Shown: in pieces, positions 1 through 9,000 of the stretch
Layout of the letters: each line of letters starts with the position of its first letter
How positions within the stretch are numbered: position 1 is the first letter of the stretch
Assembly: GCA_033032865.1 (NCBI GenBank)
Contig: JAWHQI010000004.1
Location: forward strand, 20,690,001 to 20,754,000
DNA: 64,000 bases
From: Dactylorhiza incarnata
Taxonomy: Eukaryota > Streptophyta > Magnoliopsida > Asparagales > Orchidaceae
Reading direction: 5' to 3'
The notes under the pieces: model-generated
Told to the model about the DNA's origin: nothing
Databases searched by the model: none
Seen by the model: only the letters and a program-made list of their open reading frames with translations
Translations under genes and position numbers: made by a program

Positions 1-682
1 TCACTTCATGGCCTTATCGTACAGGCGGCTGGTCTCCGCTCAAAAATATCTAGAAAAGAAGCATGAAGAACTGGTTGCGGAGAACGCGCGGCTTCAAGGG
101 ATCGTGGCGGTGAGTTTTCCAAATGATAACGCGGTTTGTTTTGTTCAGCCCGGGCGACCTAATTTATTTTTCCTTTTGCAGAAACAATATGAGGTGACCA
201 ACCCAGCCTTCTAGGATGAGGTGTTACCGCATGTGGCCCAAGGAATTAATAAAGCATTGGGCCTTCTTGGAGACAGGGGCGGTCTGTGCGAAGGCTTCGA
301 GGGCACTACTTTTTCTGACCTCTTCCCTGCCTTGAAGGACCAGCTTGATGAAATTAGCCGCAGGCAGAAAGGAAAAGGCAAGGTGGGTGAAGAGGCTGAA
401 GCCGACGCGAGTAGGGAAATTGTAATTCATCAAGGAGGCGATGAAGGTGATAGAGCCGCTGAGGAGGTCGATGCGGATGACGACGCCGATGATGATGATG
501 AGGATGATGAGGACAGCTTGTCCTCTGGAACAACCGGCTCCGCGAGTAAGACCGGGCGGTCTGGTGATAGCGGCTCATCGGGTTCTTCCTCGACAAGCGA
601 AGGCTATTCGCCTGAAGTCGACATTGATGGCAAGGACTCGAATTCCCCTGTCAAGAAGAAGAAGAAGAAGTCGGCAGACTAG
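1..682 (+). pseudogene. Antisense extra ORF of the Tat element, 3' part, with intron and one stop
   Basis: This is an open frame on the strand opposite gag-pol, starting outside the window. Visible residues form a coiled-coil-like stretch (EKKHEELVAENARLQG), then a 72 nt stretch with intron signals (110-181), then KQYEVTNPAF. A TAG at 212-214 interrupts the frame, which continues in phase to the TAG after residue AD at 682. The C-terminal half holds a run of Asp/Glu (about residues 75-95 of the 3' part), a Ser/Gly-rich stretch and a terminal lysine cluster that could be a nuclear signal. Tat-clade elements are known for extra ORFs in this position, sometimes antisense. The function is unknown and I do not assign one. 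Confidence 0.6.
110..181 (+). other. Probable 72 nt intron in the antisense ORF
   Basis: The donor is GTGAGT at 110-115 and the acceptor is TTTTGCAG ending at 181, with a T-rich tract before it. The intron is in phase 0, its length is a multiple of three, and it contains no stop. Both spliced and retained forms therefore stay in frame. It is close to the minimum length for plant introns. Confidence 0.55.
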
Positions 683-939
683 TGCCTTTGTTTAAATTTA
701 CTTTTGTGTGACTGCCGGTTTTGATTCTAGCCTGGCGGTTAATATTTTGTTAACACATATTTTGAAGAATGAATGAAAATTTTACCTGTCTAATTGTCCA
801 TCTATTGTTACTTACTTGTGATTGCTATCTTGTCTCTCTTTTTTTACCTTCTGGTTTTTATGATTGAACCATGCGGCTGCCTTGATCAGAGTATGAGTGA
901 TAATCGATGATTTTGGACGGTCTATATACAACCCACGTG

Positions 940-1345
940 ATTACTCATTTAGATCTCAGGATATCCGATTTCTGATAGTATAAACAATTAATAATAGGCT
1001 CGTGCGGTTTAAAATTCAAACCGGGCGGCTTCTTATCTGAATTCAGAGATATCGCATCCTTGCTGATAGAAGTAATGAATAATAAATTTGCGCGGTTTAG
1101 AATACAATCCTGGCGAATAATCCATTGAATCCAGAGATAACTTCTTGATAAGAGATAGATCAACCCGCTCGGTTAGAACATAATCTGGGCGACCATATAT
1201 TTAGATCCAGAGATATCCAGACTTGGTTAATATGAGAGACAGATAAACCCGCTCAGTTAGAATATAACTCGGGCGACCATATGTTTAGATCCAGAAATAT
1301 CCAAACTTAATTAATATTAGAGATAGATAGACTCGCCCGGTCTTA
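940..1345 (+). repeat. Degenerate tandem repeat, about 85 bp, 5 copies
   Basis: A motif close to GAATCCAGAGATA recurs at 951, 1039, 1128, 1204 and 1288 (spacings 88, 89, 76, 84). Each is preceded by a variant of CGGTTTAGAATA...GGGCGA. Copies are diverged, so this is an old amplification inside the 3' spacer of the Tat element. Confidence 0.65.
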
Positions 1346-1804
1346 ATATCACAGCTCCTTATTAAGGTAGACGAACACCTGCACCTGTTCTAATAGTATC
1401 TTTCTCGAATGGTTTATACAATATTAGCTGATAATCCGCACGGACTGCACATAATTTGGGCGGTCAGTAGCTTTGATATTTGCAATGAGAATCATAATTG
1501 CTTGATTGAAAAGAGCCTGTTATTAGCCGAGCGGATCGAATTGAAACCCAAAAAGACAGTTTTACGATCCAAATGTCGAAGTTGACCGGTCATGACTATG
1601 CTCAATCCCCCGATACTTGCCTTGTGATATTTTAATGGCGTCTTGTTTATTCAAAACCGTCCGACCTACTTATTTCAAACCGCCCGGTTTGAGTATCAGG
1701 TCGGCCGGTTTGTGATGTACATAAGAGTCCTGCTTTTTTCTCCAAATGGTTTATAATGACCATATAAGATGAGATAATTCTCTGTAATGTAATAAAAGAT
1801 GACT

Positions 1805-2235
1805 ACAGACTCAGATGACCAAGTGGGCAGGTGGGCCTAGGCGGTGAACATTGCTTTCCTCAAGTGGTCATAAGAGCTGTAGAAATAATGAAAAAGACAA
1901 GTACAAACCCAGATGACCAAGTGGGCAGGTGGGCCTATGCGGCGAACATTGCTTTCCTCAAGTGGTCATAAGGGCTGTAAGCGACTCGACTGCTCTCTTG
2001 CCTAGGGATACAAGCCGAGTTGATCAATTGGGCAGGTGGGCCTAGGCGGCGAACATTGCTTTCCTCAGAGAGATCAACGCAGTTGTGGGTCCCGCTTAGG
2101 CATCGCTTGAGAGTACCTAGGAGTATTCGATGGTTACAGACTAAGATGATCAGTTGGGCAGGTGTGGTTGTGCAGCGGGGGCTATACCGACATTGCTTTC
2201 CTCAGAAGGATCATCAAAGCTGTAACTATATCCCT
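1805..2235 (+). repeat. Tandem repeat of about 98-126 bp, 4 copies, in Tat 3' spacer
   Basis: Each unit carries a GATGACCAAGTGGGCAGG-type motif, then GGCCTAGGCGG and CATTGCTTTCCTCA. Unit starts are near 1814, 1912, 2019 and 2145 (spacings 98, 107, 126). The same four units, with mirrored spacing, occur inverted at 42036-42480 and 55960-56380, so the array predates the split of the full-length and truncated forms. Amplified tandem repeats in the 3' untranslated region are a known trait of Retand-type elements. Confidence 0.8.
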
Positions 2236-2571
2236 CTCGGGGCATGATAGAGCCAACATTCACCTAGACCTTCCTTGATGCAGGGGTGTGTTGGATATCA
2301 GCCGGGATCCAAGGTTCTGAAGACCACCACATGGGAATTGGCAAGCTACCACTACATGTGTGCGAAAACTCCCCGCTACACATGATCTTCGTGGTTTTAC
2401 GCTAATGACTACAATCCGAGGGGGTTCGAACAGAACTTGGCGATGTCTCAGCGGTTCAGTGAGGTTGATATATAAGAAAAATGAAAAAAGGAATCATCAG
2501 ACATGGAGAAGTGTCAGTATGGGGCTTCTTATTGAGATATCTAAAAATTGCAGGAAAGTAAAGAAGACATT

Positions 2572-5500
2572 TTAAGGATATAACCGTTTGAGATCGTCAC
2601 CGCTCCAGGTGCGTGAGATGTCTTCTCCTTCGCTTGTTTGGAGGCGGTAAGCCCCGCTTTTTAGTACCTCCTTGACGATGAAAGGTCCAGCCCAATTAGG
2701 ATTTAGCTTCCTGACATTGCCTGTTCGGGCTGCTGCATCAACCTTTTTTAGCACAACGTCGCCGGCCGCAAAATGCTTTACCCTGACATTTTTGTCAAAG
2801 TACTTTGCCATCCTCCTTTTAACTTCTTCTTGTCTGATTGTTGCCTCGTCCTGAAGTTCTTCGATCAGATCCAGACTATACTTGATAGCCTCATCATTGT
2901 CTTCTATCCACGCTTCTCCTCCCTCTTTTGCATACACAACTCTTGGAGTGACCACCTCAAATTCTACAGGAACAACAGTTTCCGAGTCATGAGATAATTT
3001 GAATGGTGTCTCCCCGGTAGCTGAAGACGGGGTAGTTCGAAGAGTCCAGAGGATGGAAGGAAGATGATCTGCCCAATTTCCCCTTTGATTCAAAACTCTT
3101 TTCATCAGGAGCTGCTGGATTTGCCTGTTTGCTGCTTCTACTTGGCCGTTTGTTCTTGGATGATGTACTGAGGCAAATCGAAGATCAATTCCCACCCGAT
3201 CACAAAAGTTTATCATCTCTGGATTATTGAACTGTGGACCATTATCAGTGACAATTGCTAGCGGAATTCCATGCCGGCAGACTATTTCTCCCCAGATGAA
3301 GTTTCTGATAATTTGGGTTGTAGTTTTTGCCAGCGCTTTTGCCTCAATCCACTTACTGAAGTAGTCGATCATCACAATGATAAAACGACGCTGGCCGCTG
3401 GCTATTGGGAAGGGTCCGAAAAGATCCATCCCCCATACTGCGAAGGGCCATGGCGCAGTTATTGATCTGAGTGACTGAGCAGGCAAATGCTGAAGAGGAG
3501 CGAACTTTTGGCACTGAACACACCGCTTGGCAAATGCTTCAGCATCCTTTCTCATGGTTGGCCAAAAATACCCCTGCCTTAAGATTCTCTTCTCCAGAGT
3601 CTTCGCTCCCGAATGACTACCGCACTCCCCAGAATGAACTTCCTGAAGTATGGTTGGGATTTCATCCTCCGAAACACATCGTGCTGAGGGAGAGATCAAA
3701 GTCTTTCTGTAGAGAACCCCCGCTATCAGATAATAATACGCCGCCTTCCTTTTGAATCTTCTCCGATCTTTGATGGAATGATGGAACTCCCCCTTTGATA
3801 GAAATAGCTCGTAAGGGTCCTTCCACGAAGGATTATGATCAATTTGCATGAGTTCTGCCTCATCTGTTGCTGGATGAAAAAGTTCAGAGGTCACTCCCCC
3901 GGATGGAAGTCCGAACTTTGACAACTCATCTGCCTCCTCATTTTGTGTCCTTGGAATATGCTCGATGATGAATGACTTGAATCTTCCAATTTCCCTTTTG
4001 GTTAACAGCAGGTATTTCCTCAGAATTGGCTCCCTTGTCTCATAATTTCCCAAGACCTGAGAGGCCATCACCAGTGAATCAGTTCTAACATGTACATGTT
4101 CTATGCCTAGCTCTTTCGCAAGCCTCATCCCAGCCAAAAGTGCTTCATATTCTGCCTGATTATTTGTCACTGGAAAGAAGAATTTGATATCTTGTTCCAG
4201 CCTGATGCCATCTAGACTAATTAAAACTACTCCAGCTCCCACAGAGTTTTTGCCAGAAGCTCCATCCACATAGATGATCCAAGCCAAAGGAGATTGCACC
4301 ACCTGTTCGGAACTAGGTTCTGTTGTATCTACCAAGAAGTCTGCCAAGATTTGTACTTTGATTGCTGTTCGAGGGATGTATGATATCTCAAATTCGCTTA
4401 GTTCAATAGCCCATTTTGCCAACCTCCCTGAATGAACTGGCTTTTCAAGAATATTTTTTAAAGGATGATCTGAAATAACTTGGATGGAATGAGCCTGAAA
4501 ATAAGGACGAAGCCTTTGCGCAGACATAACCAAGGCCAAGGCCAGTTTTTCCAAGATCGAATATCTGGTTTCTACATCTTTAAGAATGTGGCTGACATAG
4601 TATATTGGAAACTGCCTCTTCTTTTCTTCCCGAACGAGGACAGAACTCACCGCATCTGGTCCGACTCCCAGATATAAGAATAACATTTCTCCCTCACGGG
4701 GACTTTGGAGTAGTGGAGTCGAAGTTAACTGTACTTTCAGTTGCTCAAAAGCTTTGTTACACTCCTCGCTCCATTCAAACTTCGATCCCCCTCGCAGTGT
4801 TTTAAGGAATGGGGCACTTTTATCTCCGGATTTGGACATAAACCTGCTTAATCCTGCCAATCTTCCCCTAAGCTGCTGAACTTCTTTAGTATTTCGAGGA
4901 GGGGCCATATCAAGGATGGCCTTCACCTTGTCTGGATTTGGTGCAAGGCCGTTAGGAGTTAAGAGATGCCCAAGAAGCTTTCCCTTGTTTGCCCCAAACA
5001 CACATTTCAACGGGTTTAAATTTAACTTGAACCTCCGTAGAGTAGCGAACGTCTCTACGAGGTTTTTCAAGTGCAATGAGAATGTTTTACTTTTCAGAAG
5101 GAGGTCATCAACGTAAACTTCAAGATTCCTGCCTTTTTGATGTTTAAAGACGGTATCCATCATTCTTTGGTATGTTGCGCCCGCATTTTTAAGACTGAAA
5201 GGCATTACGAGATAGAAGTAACACTCATCGTTTGTGATAAATGAGGTATGCGGGATGTCAGGTTTGTGCATTTTAATTTGATGATACCCTGAGAATGCAT
5301 CGAGGAAACTCATAAAACCATACCCAACCGCGGAATCAACTAAGACATCTATCCGAGGCAAAGGGTAGCAATCTTTAGGGCACGCTTTATTAAGTTTGGT
5401 GAAGTCTACGCACATGCGCCACTTCCAACCAGATTTCTTAACCATTACAACATTCGACATCCATGTGGGATATTGAATTTCAGAAATAAAACCCGCTTTC

Positions 5501-5994
5501 AAGAGTGTGGAAACCTCCTCTCTGATGGGCAACGCCAACTTGGTCGCCACTTCTCTCTTCTTTTGCTGGACGGGCTTGAACTCAGGAGATACGTTTAGAT
5601 GATGACAAGCCACGTCTGGATCTACTCCTGGCATATCCTCTGCTGACCAAGCGAAAATATCCAGATTCTCCAACAGGCAGGAGATTAGCTCCACTTTCTC
5701 CTCCTCCGGCAACTCAGCGTTGATGACCAGCTTCTTTTCTGCCCCTTCAGCAATAGGTACTTCTTGGGTCGCTTGGGAAGGTTCCAAGTGAGCCCCTTCT
5801 CTATCTTTTCCTTCCTCGGCAGCCCCTGAAGACTCAGCAATCTCCAAAACTTCAGCCACGGCCTCGGGAAGTGGAACGTCGTTGATCATGTTCACAGTTC
5901 GGACGTAGCACTCCCGAGCCACCTTTGGGTTGCTTCTGACCCGATACTGCTTTTCTTCGGCAGCGAACTTAAGAGCAAGGTGAAAGGTAGACAC
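2572..5994 (-). CDS. pol: Pol polyprotein: RT, RNase H, second RNase H, integrase (Tat clade)
   Basis: This 1,140-residue frame copies element RNA and integrates the DNA. Residue numbers count from the GTG at 5994, which is not a true start because the frame continues gag past one stop. RT spans about 140-330, with FLDAFSGYHQI (D232) and YVDD at 294-297. The usual RNase H (about 420-555) looks degenerate: YLGVG stands where active enzymes have an Asp. A second, archaeal-like RNase H (571-700) keeps D577, E615, D639 and D689. Integrase has an HHCC zinc site (H787, H794, C825, C828) and a D,D(35)E triad (D857, D917, E953). The C-terminus (KLNPNWAGPF...WSGDDLKRLYP) is the part kept in the truncated copies at 41.6 and 55.5 kb. 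No internal stop or frameshift was seen. Confidence 0.93.
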   Translation of the reverse strand: MSTFHLALKFAAEEKQYRVRSNPKVARECYVRTVNMINDVPLPEAVAEVLEIAESSGAAEEGKDREGAHLEPSQATQEVPIAEGAEKKLVINAELPEEEKVELISCLLENLDIFAWSAEDMPGVDPDVACHHLNVSPEFKPVQQKKREVATKLALPIREEVSTLLKAGFISEIQYPTWMSNVVMVKKSGWKWRMCVDFTKLNKACPKDCYPLPRIDVLVDSAVGYGFMSFLDAFSGYHQIKMHKPDIPHTSFITNDECYFYLVMPFSLKNAGATYQRMMDTVFKHQKGRNLEVYVDDLLLKSKTFSLHLKNLVETFATLRRFKLNLNPLKCVFGANKGKLLGHLLTPNGLAPNPDKVKAILDMAPPRNTKEVQQLRGRLAGLSRFMSKSGDKSAPFLKTLRGGSKFEWSEECNKAFEQLKVQLTSTPLLQSPREGEMLFLYLGVGPDAVSSVLVREEKKRQFPIYYVSHILKDVETRYSILEKLALALVMSAQRLRPYFQAHSIQVISDHPLKNILEKPVHSGRLAKWAIELSEFEISYIPRTAIKVQILADFLVDTTEPSSEQVVQSPLAWIIYVDGASGKNSVGAGVVLISLDGIRLEQDIKFFFPVTNNQAEYEALLAGMRLAKELGIEHVHVRTDSLVMASQVLGNYETREPILRKYLLLTKREIGRFKSFIIEHIPRTQNEEADELSKFGLPSGGVTSELFHPATDEAELMQIDHNPSWKDPYELFLSKGEFHHSIKDRRRFKRKAAYYYLIAGVLYRKTLISPSARCVSEDEIPTILQEVHSGECGSHSGAKTLEKRILRQGYFWPTMRKDAEAFAKRCVQCQKFAPLQHLPAQSLRSITAPWPFAVWGMDLFGPFPIASGQRRFIIVMIDYFSKWIEAKALAKTTTQIIRNFIWGEIVCRHGIPLAIVTDNGPQFNNPEMINFCDRVGIDLRFASVHHPRTNGQVEAANRQIQQLLMKRVLNQRGNWADHLPSILWTLRTTPSSATGETPFKLSHDSETVVPVEFEVVTPRVVYAKEGGEAWIEDNDEAIKYSLDLIEELQDEATIRQEEVKRRMAKYFDKNVRVKHFAAGDVVLKKVDAAARTGNVRKLNPNWAGPFIVKEVLKSGAYRLQTSEGEDISRTWSGDDLKRLYP

Positions 5995-6003
5995 TACTGC
6001 CCT

Positions 6004-8175
6004 TTATGCATTTAGAATTGGCCTCCCGAAGATGGCGCAGTAATTGCTCGGGGCATCCACCACTACAAAATTGATTATCTTTATCACTCCTCCAAGAGAG
6101 ACCAGGAGCTTTACTGAACCCTCTACTTCTTTCTTCTCCCCAGAAAAACCGTAGAGGGGCCCGTCGGTGGAAAGCAAAGGCTTTCCGGTCTTCAGGGCCT
6201 CGAAAGTTGGGCGGAAAAGGAGATTGACGGAGCTGCCGGTATCAATCAGAATCTTGTGGACTGTATAATTTTCGATGACGGCCTTGATGACCACCGCATC
6301 GTCGAAAGGATTGGCATTGGGGGGAAGGTCATCCTGACCAAAGGTGACAATAGTGCTTTCGGGAGGAGAACTTGTAGTGGCTGCTACTTCCTGCTTTAGA
6401 ACTCTCGCGATGCTGCATTTGTGAGATGATTCCGCTCCAGCTCCTCCATGAATACAATTGATGTCCCCTAAGGGGCCCACATCATTGACTTCGACGCATT
6501 CGGTAGAAGGATGGATGTCACCATTGCAGCCGGCGTCTTCGACGTCGGCGCATTCCCAGGTTACTTCTACTGTTTCTTTCTCTTTTCTCTTCTCGGCAGT
6601 TGGCTCAGCAATTGCATCCTTTCGAACTAGACCCCGGAGCTTTCCTTCTCCCAGGAGTCTCTCTATAAGCAAACAAAGGGCCCGACAGTCTTCGGTTAGA
6701 TGCCCCCCTTCTTTAAGATATTCGCAATAAAGGTTAGGATTTCGACTGCGGATATCCGACTTCAGAGGAGCAGGCCTTTTGAAATCTGGCCTCTTTTGTA
6801 GAATCTGGACCACTTCGTCCATGGTGACGTTTAAGGGGGTGAATGACTCTTGCGAGTCATCATATTGAGTGGATGGAATGACCAGAGGTGGCTGCGCGGT
6901 GTACTGTTGTAAGTATTCCAGCATGATTTGCGGAAGAGGAGCGGATGGAGCGGGAGCGATGGCCAACGGTGGTTTCTGATCTTGAAACCGCTGATGGCCC
7001 ATGAAGGGTTGTTTATTTTTATAGTTTCTCCCCCTTTGGGAACGGGGTTCAAAGTGGGACTGATTCGATGGCGGATGATGGAAGGACGGATTTGACTGCT
7101 CCTTGTCGCTTACCAGCTTAGCAACGTAGCCGGGGTTACTCTTTTCTCCCCTGATGAACATATTTGCCAAACTTATCATTTCTTGATAAGTCCTAGGCTC
7201 CCTTATATTCGCTTCAAATTTTAGGGGGCCCTCTCTTAAGCCATGGATGAGGGCGACCCTATATAGCTCCGGATCCATATTTTGGACCTCCATGATCTCT
7301 TTCTGGAAGCGGTCTACGAAACGAGCCCACGTCTCGTCTTCCCGCTGTTTTATATCGAAAAGGGCCGCCGGGCCACGTTTTCTCTTCTTTGAGGTAGAAA
7401 ATCTCAGCAGGAATTCCCTTCGTAACTCAGCGAAACAACTGATTGACCTGGGGTGCAACCCGTAAAACCACTCCCTTGCTTGTCCTTCAAAGGAGGTCAC
7501 AAGAAGCTTGCACTTAGTTGCATTAGTTAAGGTTCTAAGAGCGATGGCTGACTCGAAGGCTTGTAAATGAACCATGGGATCAGTCTCCCCATTGAAAGCT
7601 GGCAGGCGAGGCTCTCTGAAATTATTAGGGGCAGGCTCCCCTCGGATTTTGTCCACAAAGGGAGAAGTTTCTTCCATATCTTCATATAGAGGAGCAGGAT
7701 AATAAGTCGCCGGAACTGCGGCTAATCGCGGGCAAGCCGCTTGGTAGGAAGATCGGGCCGTAGCTTCTGGCAGGTAGGAATGACAGCCCGCGCCCTCTTG
7801 CGGGTAGGAAACGTGGGCAGCATGAGAAGCCGCCCCCTGGAAGTCGAGGACCCGAGCCGGCATACTGTGCGCGGCTTCCTGGTAGAAGTTTTGCCTAGCC
7901 GCAAAACCTTCTTGCTGGGGCTGGAAGTTGGCGGCTTGTGGTAGCGGGTAAGAAGGAGGTGGAGGAGGAACTGGAGTCACCGCCTGATTAACCGCGGTTT
8001 GCTGTGGAACTAGCCGCTCGGTTAATAGGGCCATAGTCTGACTGATTGCGTCCAACCGCTGGTCAGTCGCCCTCTGAGCCCGCTCAGCTTCTCTCCTGGA
8101 TTGCTCCAAGGCTTCCCAGAAAGAGTCCTCGCTGTGATCGGAGCGGTCTCCAAGGGGGAATTGGCGGTCTGACAT
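6004..8175 (-). CDS. gag: Gag-protease of the Tat-like element
   Basis: This encodes the capsid polyprotein and aspartic protease, about 723 aa from the ATG at 8175. The frame is open to 8247, but that extension runs into the end of the LTR, so the internal Met (MSDRQFPLGD) is the better start. A Gln/Pro-rich N-terminal third is followed by a retrotransposon-gag domain (from about EPRLPAFNGETDP, with GQAREWFYGL and RFVDRFQKEI). Next comes a degenerate zinc knuckle (YCEYLKEGGHLTEDC). Near the C-terminus is the protease, with the active-site triad in ILIDTGSSVN and the flap and C-terminal motif IFGRPILNA. The frame then meets TAA at 6004-6006 and reopens directly into pol in the same frame, inside the conserved stretch that normally links protease to the RT linker. 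Confidence 0.9.
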   Translation of the reverse strand: MSDRQFPLGDRSDHSEDSFWEALEQSRREAERAQRATDQRLDAISQTMALLTERLVPQQTAVNQAVTPVPPPPPSYPLPQAANFQPQQEGFAARQNFYQEAAHSMPARVLDFQGAASHAAHVSYPQEGAGCHSYLPEATARSSYQAACPRLAAVPATYYPAPLYEDMEETSPFVDKIRGEPAPNNFREPRLPAFNGETDPMVHLQAFESAIALRTLTNATKCKLLVTSFEGQAREWFYGLHPRSISCFAELRREFLLRFSTSKKRKRGPAALFDIKQREDETWARFVDRFQKEIMEVQNMDPELYRVALIHGLREGPLKFEANIREPRTYQEMISLANMFIRGEKSNPGYVAKLVSDKEQSNPSFHHPPSNQSHFEPRSQRGRNYKNKQPFMGHQRFQDQKPPLAIAPAPSAPLPQIMLEYLQQYTAQPPLVIPSTQYDDSQESFTPLNVTMDEVVQILQKRPDFKRPAPLKSDIRSRNPNLYCEYLKEGGHLTEDCRALCLLIERLLGEGKLRGLVRKDAIAEPTAEKRKEKETVEVTWECADVEDAGCNGDIHPSTECVEVNDVGPLGDINCIHGGAGAESSHKCSIARVLKQEVAATTSSPPESTIVTFGQDDLPPNANPFDDAVVIKAVIENYTVHKILIDTGSSVNLLFRPTFEALKTGKPLLSTDGPLYGFSGEKKEVEGSVKLLVSLGGVIKIINFVVVDAPSNYCAIFGRPILNA

Positions 8176-8227
8176 TATGGAGAAGAGGATTTCACCGACA
8201 ATCCACGATCTGAAGGTCGCGTGTTTC

Positions 8228-9000
8228 TGTTGAGTCCAAAATCGCACCTCCGAAGGAAATCGGAGGCTGCAGGTTGTCTGTTACTTTTTAGGTGGAGAAA
8301 ACGAAACCGCTAGCAGCGGTCAAGGCCAGACATCGCCCGTCACGGCGAATGCCACTCCTGTGACGGGCTTTTCTTTGATTAAAAAGAAGCGGTTACAGCG
8401 GTTACAAGTGCTGGAAAGGAGAAGCCGGCCGGTCAGACAGTCCGCAAGACGGGAAACTCGAGACCGCAGCTCAAACAAGCGAGCTCCTGGATTCGAGTGT
8501 ACGTGTCTTGTGAACAGTGCCGCCCCCTATTTATAGGCTCGGGGGCCTGCCCAAGTGGGCAGGGATAAAATAACCGCCTGCCCGGGTACAGGAGAAACGG
8601 GAAGGCGGTGACGGGGTACACAAATGAAGAAAAGAAAGAAGCCGCGCGGCTTGGCGGCTTGCCCTTCCGACCCGTCTGACCAGAGGCTGAAGATGCCGTG
8701 ACCAAGGCGATGATGCAAAACGAGCGGCTTCCGACTTGAGACCGCGGCCTGCCTTCTGGACGTGACCTTGGCCGATCTTCATGATACAACCCGGCCGGTC
8801 TCCAATCTGAGACCGCGGGTCGCCTTCTTGCCTTGGGTTCTGACAATCTTCAATCTTGGGGGCGGTCAGAAGCGACATCAGACCGCCCGGCTTAGTTTAC
8901 CTTGGACTGGAGCCGCTGATCTTGGGACCCAGCGGCTTGATTTAGAAGCCCGCCCGACCTGAGAATGATTCAACTCGAGAAGAGATTTTTTGGGTAAACA
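8228..9000 (-). repeat. 5' LTR of the Tat-like element (773 bp)
   Basis: On the minus strand the LTR starts TGTTTACCCA at 9000 and ends GGACTCAACA at 8228, so it has TG...CA ends. The same start and end motifs bound the 3' LTRs of the truncated derivatives (TGTTGACCCAGAAATC at 48305 and 61189; GGATTCAACA at 49775 and 63222), which fixes both boundaries. The flank at 9001 is satellite. The likely target duplication is AGCAA (9001-9005), but the other side is outside the window. No canonical TGG primer site directly follows the LTR; the nearest TGG on the sense strand is about 22 nt inside, near 8205. Confidence 0.85.
8528..8535 (-). promoter_or_regulatory. TATA box of the Tat LTR
   Basis: The minus strand reads CTATAAATAGGGGGC, a strong plant TATA box inside the LTR. 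The derivative LTRs have the same TATAAATAGG core at 49171 and 62599, in matching positions relative to the LTR 3' end. It should mark the U3/R boundary region; the start site itself is not visible. Confidence 0.75.

Larger units (their letters stand above)
683..2571 (-). other. 3' non-coding spacer of the Tat element
   Basis: This is the stretch between the antisense ORF and the end of pol. It holds no supportable gene. It is AT-rich with scattered GC motifs (CCGGGCGG, GGTTTGAAAC-type) and contains two tandem-repeat sets, listed separately. The part from about 2240 to 2480 reappears inverted at about 41820-42030 and 55730-55930 in the truncated derivatives. Confidence 0.7.
1..9000 (-). mobile_element. 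Tat/Retand-like Ty3/gypsy retrotransposon, 3' end outside window
   Basis: This is a nearly intact Tat-clade LTR retrotransposon read on the minus strand. In sense order it has a 5' LTR (9000 to 8228), gag-protease (8175 to 6004), pol (5994 to 2572), a long 3' spacer with two sets of tandem repeats (2570 to about 690), and an extra ORF on the opposite strand (1-682). The 3' LTR must lie left of position 1. Clade evidence is the second, archaeal-like RNase H after the usual RNase H, and an antisense extra ORF between pol and the 3' LTR, both documented in Tat/Ogre/Retand-type elements. The right end abuts the satellite at 9001. Only one in-frame stop was found across gag-pol, so the copy looks fairly young. 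Confidence 0.9.

Noticed and set aside
8433..8878. Overlapping minus-strand frames of 63-137 codons within the Tat LTR
   Set aside because: They lie on both sides of the TATA box, are GC-rich by composition, and are not conserved in the derivative LTRs.
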